From Bog-473 sp963777485 (GTDB lineage Bacteria > Actinomycetota > Acidimicrobiia > Acidimicrobiales > RAAP-2): a stretch of 64,000 nt of DNA. Each line of letters begins with the position of its first letter. Positions within the stretch are counted from its first letter, which is position 1. The stretch lies in assembly GCA_963777485.1 (NCBI GenBank), contig CAVZQP010000001.1, forward strand, positions 496,001 to 560,000. The letters are read 5' to 3'. The notes beneath the pieces are model-generated. The model worked only from the letters and a program-made list of their open reading frames with translations, did not search any database and was not told where the DNA came from. This document shows, one piece after another, positions 44,743-54,235 of the stretch. A program made the translations under genes and the position numbers.

Positions 44743-46818
44743 TCAGCTGGGAGCGGGATCGACCTCTTGGGACCACGGGGAGGTGGTGGCGCTTCCGACG
44801 AAATTGGCGTCGCCCCCGTAGCTGGCGGTCAACGAGGCGGTGCCGATCGGCAGCGTTGAGATTGTGAGAATCGCCTGGCCGTTCGACACGCTGGCGCTTC
44901 CGATGACGGTGCCTTCGGACGAGAAGGTGACCGTGCCGGTCTCCCCAGAGCCGGTGGAAGGAAACACGTTCGCGATGAAGGTGACCGGCTGCCCCGAGGT
45001 CGAAAGGTCATCGGAACTGGCGAGGCCCAAGGCAGTCGTCGCGCGGCTCACCGTGACCAGTGTGGCGCCAGACGCGCTGGCCTCGAAGTTGGCGTTCCTG
45101 CCGAATGACGCCCCGATGGAATTGACGCCCAATGGCAGAGTGGTGAGCAGCATGCTGGTCGTCGTCACGCCGTCGGTCGTCGAGAGCGTCGATGTGCCGA
45201 TGGGCTGTCCGTCGTCGGTGAAGGTCACGTTCCCCGTGGGGTCCGCAGTCGCGGCCCTCGAGGAGACGGTGGCCGTGAAAGAGATCGGCTCGCCGGTGGT
45301 CGACGTGCGGGACGACACCGTGATCGACGTGGTCGTGGGTCGCGGCGCGACGGTCTCGGTGAGGCCTCCGCTCGAGGGCAGAAAGTCGACGCCACCGTTA
45401 TAAGTGGCGACCACGGAGTGGGTTGCGTCGGCGTCATAGGTCTGACTGCAAGTCACCTGTGGCGGGTCGGTCGACGGGAGTGCGAGCAGCTGGCAGTTCT
45501 GGATGGGGGTCCCGTCATCGCTCAGCGACACCGTGCCGTCTGCTCGACCAGCCCCGGGCGCGTCGGCAGAAACCGACACGCTGTAGGTGACCTCTTGGCC
45601 CGGGGCAGCGTCGGCAGGTGCAGCCGAGATCGAGACGTGCGAGTTGTCCGGCTGGACGGTCAGTGCATGAACAGGAGAGGTGCTGGGTCCGAAGAGGACA
45701 TCGCCGTCGTACGTCGCCGTGACCGGCTGCGATCCGACCGGGAGAGCCGCTGTGTCGATGGTGGCAGACGTCACGCCGCCGGCCGTGGCCACCGGCGAAC
45801 TGCCGAGCAGGATGTCGCCGGCGGCGAACGATACCGAGCCCGTCGGCGCGCTCCCCGAGGCGGTGGTCACGGTCGCCGTGACGCGCACGTCCTGGCCGAA
45901 CATCGACGTCGGGACGGTGCTGGCGACGCCGAGCGATGTGGCCGTGGCTTGCACCCCGCCGACGAAGCCGAGGGCATCGGAATGCGAGTAGTCGGCTGTC
46001 GCATTGCGCACTGTCGCGAACGTTCCACTGAAGGAGCTTGTTGCCACGACGTACTCGGTACCGGAAGAAGGCGTGAATCCGCCCTCGAAGACCGGAGCAA
46101 CACTTCCGGCGAGCGACAGTGACCCGTTCACGATCGTGCCGTAGTCCGACGCCGATGTGGGCGGACCATCGATCCCGAAGGCGAGCAACCCGCTCGAGGA
46201 GTTCGTCAGCGTGGATGCCTTCTCGAGATCGATGACCGCACCCGGTGCGATCCCGAGGGTGCCTGAATTGGTGATGCTCGACGTGGCAGCGGCGCCGATG
46301 GTGAGCGAGCCGAACACCTCGAACGCCCCGGTGTTGGTGACCGGCCCGTCGAGGATCAGGGCGGTCGTGCCGGTGCCCGTGGGCTCGGACGTCAGCGTCC
46401 CGTCGTTGTCCAACCCCGAAGCGACCGTCAGGGTTGCGCCGGCTGATCCCGTCTGGGGGGTCTTGCCTGTTCCGACGGTCAGCGAGCTTCCCTTCGCAAC
46501 GGAGAGCTCTCCGACGATGATCGGGGCGTTCGGGTCGGCGACGGTCGTGCCCCCGGGTATGCATGCGTCGACGCTCGTGGTGTCGGGAACGACGCCCGTG
46601 CTCCAGTTGGCCGCGGTGGTCCAGTCGGTCGTCCCGGCGCCGCCTGTCCAGATATCGGTACAACTGAGCGCAGAGTCGGCTGCGGGAGCGACGCCGGTGC
46701 CCGTGGCGCCGGAGATGATCAGACTGCCGGCGACTGCGCAAAGGCCGGCCGCGGTCGTACCCAGACTGAAGGCCGCGTGTCGGCGTGGGGCCAGTCGAGT
46801 CCGATGACGAGGTCTCAC
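44743..46818 (-). CDS. Secreted Ig-repeat surface protein (691 aa), paralog of the giant protein
   Basis: GTG 46818, with GGAGG upstream. The signal sequence runs to about residue 48. The next module, CTDIWTGGAGTTDWTTAANWSTGV...DACIPGG, matches the giant protein's N-terminal module almost position by position, including two cysteines. A shorter beta-helix-like stretch and then four Ig-like domains (for example PTSMFGQDVRVTATVTTASG, STTGEPISFTATVSSRA) follow. The protein ends after the fourth Ig domain (SQEVDPAPS) without a propeller, anchor or transmembrane tail. It reads like a compact version of the downstream gene and probably shares its role in surface attachment. Confidence 0.85.
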   Translation of the reverse strand: MRPRHRTRLAPRRHAAFSLGTTAAGLCAVAGSLIISGATGTGVAPAADSALSCTDIWTGGAGTTDWTTAANWSTGVVPDTTSVDACIPGGTTVADPNAPIIVGELSVAKGSSLTVGTGKTPQTGSAGATLTVASGLDNDGTLTSEPTGTGTTALILDGPVTNTGAFEVFGSLTIGAAATSSITNSGTLGIAPGAVIDLEKASTLTNSSSGLLAFGIDGPPTSASDYGTIVNGSLSLAGSVAPVFEGGFTPSSGTEYVVATSSFSGTFATVRNATADYSHSDALGFVGGVQATATSLGVASTVPTSMFGQDVRVTATVTTASGSAPTGSVSFAAGDILLGSSPVATAGGVTSATIDTAALPVGSQPVTATYDGDVLFGPSTSPVHALTVQPDNSHVSISAAPADAAPGQEVTYSVSVSADAPGAGRADGTVSLSDDGTPIQNCQLLALPSTDPPQVTCSQTYDADATHSVVATYNGGVDFLPSSGGLTETVAPRPTTTSITVSSRTSTTGEPISFTATVSSRAATADPTGNVTFTDDGQPIGTSTLSTTDGVTTTSMLLTTLPLGVNSIGASFGRNANFEASASGATLVTVSRATTALGLASSDDLSTSGQPVTFIANVFPSTGSGETGTVTFSSEGTVIGSASVSNGQAILTISTLPIGTASLTASYGGDANFVGSATTSPWSQEVDPAPS

Positions 46819-47028
46819 GTTGTCCTCCCAGCGTCAATGCTGCATGCCACGCCGGCCGTTTCGTCGACGGCGGGCAAGTCCCCTCGTTCAGTCTGCTCCT
46901 TCGGACTCTCCACCGGTAGGGGAAACCCGAGCCGCTTGACGCAGCATCTGTGCGCTCACCTGCTCCTTCATGCTGCCCGCAGCTCCGACGGCAGCCTGGG
47001 CTCCGAACAACAAGGCTGAGACGTCCAG

Positions 47029-48582
<1,554 letters not shown>

Positions 48583-48977
48583 GGAGGGCCGACGCTAACC
48601 CCGTGCCAACGGCGGCCGTCCGGGCCCTCGCGCGCAAACCATCGCGAACAGTCCGTGACCTGCGGGGACGCGAGAGGACATTGGTTGACAACGGCGTAAC
48701 TACAGTGCTGTAATAACCACAGCATCTCGTGTCTCGGGGGCGGGCCGACCACTATATATTGTGGTTAGGCGAGTCTGGTCCCACTCGGGCGCCTGATGGG
48801 GAGGAACGGCTTCAGGGGTCCTGCGAACACCGCCCGGCTGGAATGGGTGGCCCGGCGGAGCTCCCGAAACCGCAGGCAGCACGGAGTCAGCACGCAGTCG
48901 GAACGCAGTCAGTGAGCAGTCAGAAAGGGGGGCCGGCGAGCCCCCAAGGACCTAGCCCCCAGGAGGACCTCAGCGCC
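48583..48977 (+). promoter_or_regulatory. nrdJ control region: promoter, NrdR boxes, leader repeats and hairpin
   Basis: TTGACA (48685-48690) and TGTAAT (48709-48714), 18 bases apart, form a strong promoter. Two NrdR-type boxes follow: CCACAGCATCTCGTGT (48717-48732, degenerate but with CAC/GTG ends) and CCACTATATATTGTGG (48749-48764, one mismatched pair). Their centres are 32 bp apart, three helical turns, as expected for paired NrdR sites. The roughly 250-base leader then holds four 11-bp repeats (48880-48923) and a GGGGG/CCCCC hairpin (48927-48945) just before the AGGAGG. No cobalamin riboswitch was recognised. Confidence 0.7.
48880..48923 (+). repeat. Four 11-bp tandem repeats in the nrdJ leader
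   Basis: Units cacggagtcag, cacgcagtcgg, aacgcagtcag and tgagcagtcag follow each other without gaps. They lie in the untranslated leader between the NrdR boxes and the ribosome site. Their role is unknown. Confidence 0.65.
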
Positions 48978-51851
48978 ATGGCCATCGCCCCCCAGCGATC
49001 CGAGATCGGCATCCGCCGCCACTACACGACCGAGGGCGTCCACCCCTACGACCAGGTGAAGTGGGAGCGGCGCGACGCGCGCATCACGAACTACCGCGAC
49101 GGCGCCGTGGCCTTCGAGCAGCTCGGCGTCGAGGTGCCCGAGAGCTGGAGCGTGAACGCCACCAACATCCTGGCGCAGAAGTACTTCCGCGGGACGCTCG
49201 GCACCCCCGAGCGCGAGACATCACTCAAGCAGGTGGCGGACCGGGTGGCCGACACGCTGACGGCGTGGGGCATCAAGGACGGCTACTTCGTCGACGACGA
49301 AGAGGCGCGCATCTTCAACCACGAGCTCAAGTTCCTGATCATCCATCAGAAGGCCGCGTTCAACTCGCCGGTCTGGTTCAACATCGGCGTACACGGAGTG
49401 CCCCAGCAAGGCTCGGCCTGCTTCATCCTCGCCGTCAACGACACGATGGACTCCATCCTCAACTGGTACGTGGAGGAGGGCATCATCTTCAAGGGCGGGT
49501 CGGGTGCCGGCGTCAACCTGTCGCGTATCCGCTCGTCGCAGGAGCTGCTGAAAGGCGGCGGCACTGCCTCGGGCCCCGTGAGCTTCATGCGGGGCGCCGA
49601 CGCGTCGGCCGGGACGATCAAGTCGGGGGGCAAGACCCGGCGTGCCGCCAAGATGGTGATCCTCGACGCCGACCACCCCGACGTGGAGGACTTCGTCTGG
49701 TGCAAGGCCATCGAGGAGCGCAAGGCGCGCGTGCTACGGGACTCGGGCTTCGACATGGACCTCGACGGGGCCGACAGCCACTCGACGCAGTACCAGAACG
49801 CCAACAACTCGGTGCGGGTGACCGACGAGTTCATGGAGGCCGTCCTCGACGGGCGCGACTGGAACCTGACGGCCCGGACCGACGGCTCGGTCGTCCGCAC
49901 CGTGCCGGCCCGTGACCTGTTCCGGCAGATCGCCCACTCCGCCTGGGAGTGCGCCGACCCGGGCATGCAGTACGACACGACGATCAACCGCTGGCACACG
50001 GCGCCGAACACGGACCGGATCAACGGGTCCAACCCGTGCAGCGAGTACATGCATCTCGACAACTCCGCCTGCAACCTGGCGTCGCTCAACCTGCTCACGT
50101 TCCTCGACGGCAACGACGCCTTCGACACCGAAGGCTTCAAGGCGGCGTTGTCGGTGGTGTTCACCGGCATGGAGATCATCGTGGGCAACGGCGACTACCC
50201 GACGGAGAAGATCGCGGAGACGACCCGGGCCTTCCGCCAGCTCGGGATCGGCTACGCCAACCTGGGCGCGCTGCTGATGGCCGAGGGCCTGCCCTACGAC
50301 TCGGACGCCGGCCGGGCATGGGCCGCCGCCATCACCGCGCTGCTGACGGGGCATGCATACGCCACGTCGGCCCGCATTGCGGCCCGGATGGGGCCCTTCG
50401 CGGGCTACCACGAGAACGCGGAGCCGATGCTCAACGTGCTGCGCATGCACCAGGCGGAGGCGGCGCGCATCGACGAGGACGTCGTGCCGCCCGAGCTGCT
50501 CTCGGCGGCGCAGGAGTCGTGGGACCGCGCCGTCGACCTGGCCGAGGTCTACGGCGTGCGGAACTCGCAGGCGTCGGTGCTGGCGCCGACGGGGACGATC
50601 GGCCTGCTGATGGACTGCGACACGACCGGGATCGAGCCCGACCTCGGCCTGGTCAAGACGAAGAAGCTCGTGGGCGGCGGCACGATGTCGATCGTCAACC
50701 AGACGATCCCCCGTGCGCTGGCGAAGCTGGGTTACGGCGACGAGCAGATCGACGACATCGCGGCGTACGTCAACGAGCACATGTCGATCGTCGGCGCGCC
50801 GCACCTGTCGCCCGAGCACCTGGCCGTGTTCGCCTGCTCCATGGGTGACAACACGATCCACTACCTCGGCCACATCCGCATGATGGGGGCGGTGCAGCCC
50901 TTCATCAGCGGGGCGATCTCCAAGACCGTGAACATGCCCGAGGACGTGAGCGTCGAGGACGTCGAGCAGCTGCACATCGACGCCTGGCGCCTGGGCCTCA
51001 AGGCCGTCGCCATCTACCGGGACAACTGCAAGGTGGCGCAGCCGCTGTCGACGACGAAGAAGGAGGCCGCGCCGGCCGAGGGGGGCGACTCCGCTCCAGC
51101 CGGCTCGGACGCCGAGGCGCACGACCGCGAGATCGCAGCCCGCATCGCAGAGCTCGAGGCGGCGCTGGCCCGCGAAGAGGCCCGGGCGACGGCGCCGGTT
51201 GTGATCGGGGCGATGCGCGAGCGCCTGCCGCGCAAGCGCAACTCCAAGACGTTCTCGTTCCGGGTGGCGGACTGCGAGGGCTACGTGACCGTGGGCGAGT
51301 ACGACGACGGGCGCCCGGGCGAGGTGTTCATCAAGGTCTCCAAGCAGGGCTCGACCCTGGCCGGGATCATGGACGCCTTCTCGATATCGATCAGCCTCGG
51401 GCTCCAGCACCAGGTGCCGCTGTCCACCTTCGTACGCAAGTACGCCAACATGAAGTTCGAGCCGGCCGGCATCACCGACGACCCGGACCTCCGTCTGGTC
51501 ACGAGCCTGGTGGACTACATCTTCCGCCGGATGGCGCTCGACTACCTGACGCTGTCGGAGCGCACCGAGCTCGGGATCTTCTCGACCCAGGAGCGTTCGC
51601 AGCCGACGCTGCCGGGCGTCGAGGAGATGGCGACGCCGTCGCCGGGATTGGTGGACGACGGGCTCAGCGAGGCGACGGGCGTGGCTCCTTCAGGAGCAGG
51701 CGGCCCGGCAGGGATGCACGACGACAACCAGCCGATCGCCCGGGCGGAACAGCGCGACGCGCCGTTCTGTTACAACTGCGGCAACCACATGCAGCGGGCG
51801 GGGTCCTGCTACGTGTGCGCGAGCTGCGGGACGACCAGCGGGTGCTCGTAG
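48978..51851 (+). CDS. nrdJ: Adenosylcobalamin-dependent (class II) ribonucleoside-diphosphate reductase
   Basis: A 957-residue class II reductase. ATG 48978 follows AGGAGG; an upstream in-frame extension is leader DNA. The fold is recognised by SPVWFNIGV, GSACFILAVNDTMDSILNWYVEEG, KGGSGAGVNLSRIRSS, NGSNPCSEYMHLDNSACNLASLNL (Asn, Cys and Glu of the radical site), VLAPTGTIGLLMDCDTTGIEPDLGLV and the C-terminal zinc-ribbon-like CYNCGNHMQRAGSCYVCASCG, whose cysteines pass reducing power to the active site. It makes deoxynucleotides with the B12 coenzyme and does not need oxygen. Expression should be controlled by NrdR through the boxes upstream. Confidence 0.97.
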   Translation: MAIAPQRSEIGIRRHYTTEGVHPYDQVKWERRDARITNYRDGAVAFEQLGVEVPESWSVNATNILAQKYFRGTLGTPERETSLKQVADRVADTLTAWGIKDGYFVDDEEARIFNHELKFLIIHQKAAFNSPVWFNIGVHGVPQQGSACFILAVNDTMDSILNWYVEEGIIFKGGSGAGVNLSRIRSSQELLKGGGTASGPVSFMRGADASAGTIKSGGKTRRAAKMVILDADHPDVEDFVWCKAIEERKARVLRDSGFDMDLDGADSHSTQYQNANNSVRVTDEFMEAVLDGRDWNLTARTDGSVVRTVPARDLFRQIAHSAWECADPGMQYDTTINRWHTAPNTDRINGSNPCSEYMHLDNSACNLASLNLLTFLDGNDAFDTEGFKAALSVVFTGMEIIVGNGDYPTEKIAETTRAFRQLGIGYANLGALLMAEGLPYDSDAGRAWAAAITALLTGHAYATSARIAARMGPFAGYHENAEPMLNVLRMHQAEAARIDEDVVPPELLSAAQESWDRAVDLAEVYGVRNSQASVLAPTGTIGLLMDCDTTGIEPDLGLVKTKKLVGGGTMSIVNQTIPRALAKLGYGDEQIDDIAAYVNEHMSIVGAPHLSPEHLAVFACSMGDNTIHYLGHIRMMGAVQPFISGAISKTVNMPEDVSVEDVEQLHIDAWRLGLKAVAIYRDNCKVAQPLSTTKKEAAPAEGGDSAPAGSDAEAHDREIAARIAELEAALAREEARATAPVVIGAMRERLPRKRNSKTFSFRVADCEGYVTVGEYDDGRPGEVFIKVSKQGSTLAGIMDAFSISISLGLQHQVPLSTFVRKYANMKFEPAGITDDPDLRLVTSLVDYIFRRMALDYLTLSERTELGIFSTQERSQPTLPGVEEMATPSPGLVDDGLSEATGVAPSGAGGPAGMHDDNQPIARAEQRDAPFCYNCGNHMQRAGSCYVCASCGTTSGCS

Positions 51852-51975
51852 TCACGTAGTCACGCCCTCGTCACGCGGCGTTCGCCCGTGACATAGCGGA
51901 GCCGCGGGGATCCAGCGCTGGCGAGGGCGAGCGGGCTATCGTGCCGCTCCAGAGGGGCGAACGAAGGGAGTCCAT

Positions 51976-52575
51976 ATGGCGGGCCTGTATCCACCGCTGA
52001 CGGTCGAGATCCCGGAGGGACCAGCGAAGATCCCGCCGGTCAAGGTCCTGACGAACTGGCTGATCTTCATCCCACAGTTCATTTGGGCGTACATCCTCTA
52101 CATCGGGGCCTTCATTGCGGCCATCGTGTGCTGGTTCTCTATCGTGTTCACCGGCTCGGCGTCGCCGAGCCTGCTCGAGTTCATCGCGGGCGTGATGCGC
52201 TACCAGTGGCGGGTGATCACCGGGCTCTACGTGTGGGCGGAGCCGTACCCACCGTTCGCGCCGATCCCGCAGGGGTACGCCGACCCGGGTGGCTACCCGG
52301 CGCAGCTGCAGGTCACGCCGGCGAGCGGGGATCGCAACCGGGGCACTGTCGCGATCCGGATCATCATGTGCATCCCGCAGTTCATCGTGTTGTACCTCCT
52401 GAACATCGTCAACGGGGTCGTTCTCCTCATCTCGTGGTTCATCGCCCTGTTCACCGGGGAATGGAACCCGTCGCTGAAGAACTTCGCGGTCAGCGTGTAC
52501 CGGTGGCAGTTCCGGGTGATGTCGTACTACCTCCTGCTGAACGACGAGTACCCGCCCTTCAGCCTGGAGCCGTAG
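51976..52575 (+). CDS. DUF4389 family membrane protein
   Basis: A 199-residue protein made of two similar halves, each with a hydrophobic hairpin followed by a conserved YRWQ/MRYQWRV motif: VLTNWLIFIPQFIWAYIL...FTGSASPSLLEFIAGVMRYQWRV and IRIIMCIPQFIVLYLL...FTGEWNPSLKNFAVSVYRWQFRV. This is the DUF4389 pattern. There are about four membrane segments, and the half-ends YPPFA/YPPFS recur. Function is unknown. It stands alone, 124 bp after nrdJ. Confidence 0.85.
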   Translation: MAGLYPPLTVEIPEGPAKIPPVKVLTNWLIFIPQFIWAYILYIGAFIAAIVCWFSIVFTGSASPSLLEFIAGVMRYQWRVITGLYVWAEPYPPFAPIPQGYADPGGYPAQLQVTPASGDRNRGTVAIRIIMCIPQFIVLYLLNIVNGVVLLISWFIALFTGEWNPSLKNFAVSVYRWQFRVMSYYLLLNDEYPPFSLEP

Positions 52576-52708
52576 AAGGAGCAGAACCCGACTTCCGCGG
52601 ACGGGAACTCGGCACGTCAAGTCGTCGCTGCGTGGAGGCCGACGCGCCGGCGGGCCGCTCACACGTCACCAGACCAAGATGCCAGGCGACGTCCGGACGC
52701 GGTCTCGG

Positions 52709-53683
52709 TCACTCGACCCTCAGCGTGAAGGACTGGGTGGCATTGGGCCGGACGCCGTTGGTCGCCGAGAACCGCACCCGGTAGGTGCCCCACATGCTGG
52801 GCGTCCCGCTGAGGACACCACTGCCTCGGTCGAAGCTGACACCGGGCGGCAGCCGTCCCGAGACCGAGAGCGACGGAGCCGGTGACCCCGAGGCCGTCAC
52901 CGTAAAGGACCCGAAGGCGCCTAAGCGGAACGTCGTCCCGCTCGCGCTGGTGAACCTGGGCGCAGAGCGGGTCGGTGCGCGCGTCGTCGTGGTGGTGGCC
53001 GGCGGCGTCGTGGTCGTGGTCGTGGTCGGCGGCGTCGTAGTCGTGGTGGTCGTGGTAGGCGGCGTCGTAGTCGTGGTCGTGGTGGTCGTAGCCACGTCCG
53101 CCGTGGTCGTCGTCGTGGGGCCGCCCGACATGACGGCCGCACAGTCGTCGGCGGTGTGGGTGGCGCCGGCCGGCACTTTGCCGTTCCCGTCGAGCACTTG
53201 GACGGTCCCACTACCGTCGTTCGCGACCCAGATGCCGTATCGGCCCTGGCTGGCGGGCGACTGCTTTAGCCACGGGCCGTCGTTGCCGGTGCCCTTGCGA
53301 TTGGGCGCCGTCGCGCCCGAGACCAACAGTTCCCCTCCGGGCCGCGCGGCATTCACTCCGTTCGGCACTGCGCCGAGCGTGAAGGCGGGCGCCGTCCCCG
53401 GGTCTGAGTCGGTCAGCATCGGCGAACCGGTGCCGGCGGGGTATGCGCCCATTTGCACTTGGTAGGCGGCGACGGCCTCGGTGCTGGTGGCGAAATCCGA
53501 TTGACAGGCCGACGTCGCGGCGGAGCTCGTGACGCCTTGGAGGCTGAAGGCCACGATCGACGCCAGGATCCCAAGGATCACGATCACGATGAGCAGTTCG
53601 AGAAGGGTGAACCCGGCTTCAATGCGGCCGTCGGCCGCGTGCCGCGAGCGGCTCGTCGAGATCTGTTCGCTCCACCGGTACAT
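52709..53683 (-). CDS. Type IV pilin-like protein with Thr-rich linker and Ig domain
   Basis: A 324-residue prepilin-like protein. Residues 24-45 hold the class III signal GFTLLELLIVIVILGILASI, with predicted cleavage Gly24|Phe25 and Glu29 at +5, as in type IV pilins and type II secretion pseudopilins. A small globular part with cysteines follows, then a linker of about 65 residues with runs of threonine and prolines, then a He_PIG-type Ig domain (LPPGVSFDRGSGVLSGTPSMWGTYRVRFSAT). The fusion of a pilin head with an Ig module on a flexible stalk suggests a surface adhesin displayed by a pilus. Assembly genes are not in this window. Confidence 0.88.
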   Translation of the reverse strand: MYRWSEQISTSRSRHAADGRIEAGFTLLELLIVIVILGILASIVAFSLQGVTSSAATSACQSDFATSTEAVAAYQVQMGAYPAGTGSPMLTDSDPGTAPAFTLGAVPNGVNAARPGGELLVSGATAPNRKGTGNDGPWLKQSPASQGRYGIWVANDGSGTVQVLDGNGKVPAGATHTADDCAAVMSGGPTTTTTADVATTTTTTTTTPPTTTTTTTTPPTTTTTTTPPATTTTTRAPTRSAPRFTSASGTTFRLGAFGSFTVTASGSPAPSLSVSGRLPPGVSFDRGSGVLSGTPSMWGTYRVRFSATNGVRPNATQSFTLRVE

Positions 53684-53741
53684 GCTTCCGGTCCGTCCCC
53701 CTCAACTGCCCGCTGCCTGCTCATCACGGCCTGCTTCTCGT

Positions 53742-53769
53742 GACAACATGTGTTGTCGGAATGATTCCG
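53742..53769. promoter_or_regulatory. Stacked palindromes between the pilin-like and HTH-like genes
   Basis: GACAACA-TG-TGTTGTC (53742-53757) is a perfect 16-bp palindrome, and CGGAAT-G-ATTCCG (53757-53769) follows directly, sharing one base. They sit 59-86 bp upstream of the pilin-like start and 50-77 bp upstream of the HTH-like start, where operators for either gene would be expected. Confidence 0.55.
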
Positions 53770-53818
53770 CTCCGAGTTGAGTCCGAGTTCGTTCGGGACA
53801 AGGTCGTAGGCTGCGGCG

Positions 53819-54166
53819 ATGGGCAACGAGCGCCTTGCGCTGCAGGCAGCGTTGGCGCAGCTCGAGCAAATAATGGACAACACGCAACGGGTGTTGTCCC
53901 AAGCCGGTTCCACCTACGGGGCCCTGCGCGCCCGGATCGCGGACGGCGTGCCGGTCGGTGACGCGTTCTCGGACATGGCTATGCCGTGGAGCGGCGTCGC
54001 CCGAGCACTCGAGGAGCTCGAACGGGCACGCCACGACGTGAGGAATGCCGTCTTCGCCGTCGGGCTCTCGGAGGGGATGACCATCGGCGACCTCGGCCGT
54101 CTCTACGGATTCTCCCGTCAGCTCGCTGCCCGGATCGCCCGTGAGGTCCGAGGAGGTGTGAGCTGA
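53819..54166 (+). CDS. Small protein with a C-terminal helix-turn-helix-like region
   Basis: A 115-residue, all-helical protein. Residues 84-110 (LSEGMTIGDLGRLYGFSRQLAARIAREV) read as a helix-turn-helix with the usual Gly at the turn, while residues 1-75 form two or three amphipathic helices possibly for dimer formation. I do not recognise a named family. A second copy of the GACAACA half-site dyad (53875-53899) lies inside its first codons and a first copy upstream, so self-regulation is plausible. It is divergent from the pilin-like gene. Confidence 0.65.
   Translation: MGNERLALQAALAQLEQIMDNTQRVLSQAGSTYGALRARIADGVPVGDAFSDMAMPWSGVARALEELERARHDVRNAVFAVGLSEGMTIGDLGRLYGFSRQLAARIAREVRGGVS
53875..53899. 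promoter_or_regulatory. Second GACAACA dyad, inside the HTH-like gene
   Basis: GGACAACAC-N7-GTGTTGTCC is a perfect inverted repeat with 9-bp arms, inside codons 19-27. It shares the GACAACA/TGTTGTC half-sites with the upstream palindrome, 134 bp away (53742 versus 53876), close to 13 helical turns. A protein bound at both could loop the DNA. The role is inferred. Confidence 0.5.
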
Positions 54167-54235
54167 TCACACCGTTTGGTTGTCACCCGGACGCGCAGCC
54201 CCGGCAACGTCGGTCGCGCAGGCTCACGTGGCGGC

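Noticed and set aside
48721..48977. Cobalamin riboswitch ahead of nrdJ
   Set aside because: The B12-box and the conserved core of cobalamin riboswitches were not found; NrdR boxes explain control better.
49734..51410. 558-residue minus-strand open frame opposite nrdJ
   Set aside because: Arg/Val/His-rich shadow of a strongly conserved gene.
52975..53100. Long GT/CGT-rich microsatellite
   Set aside because: It is the coding sequence of the Thr-rich linker of the pilin-like protein, in frame throughout.
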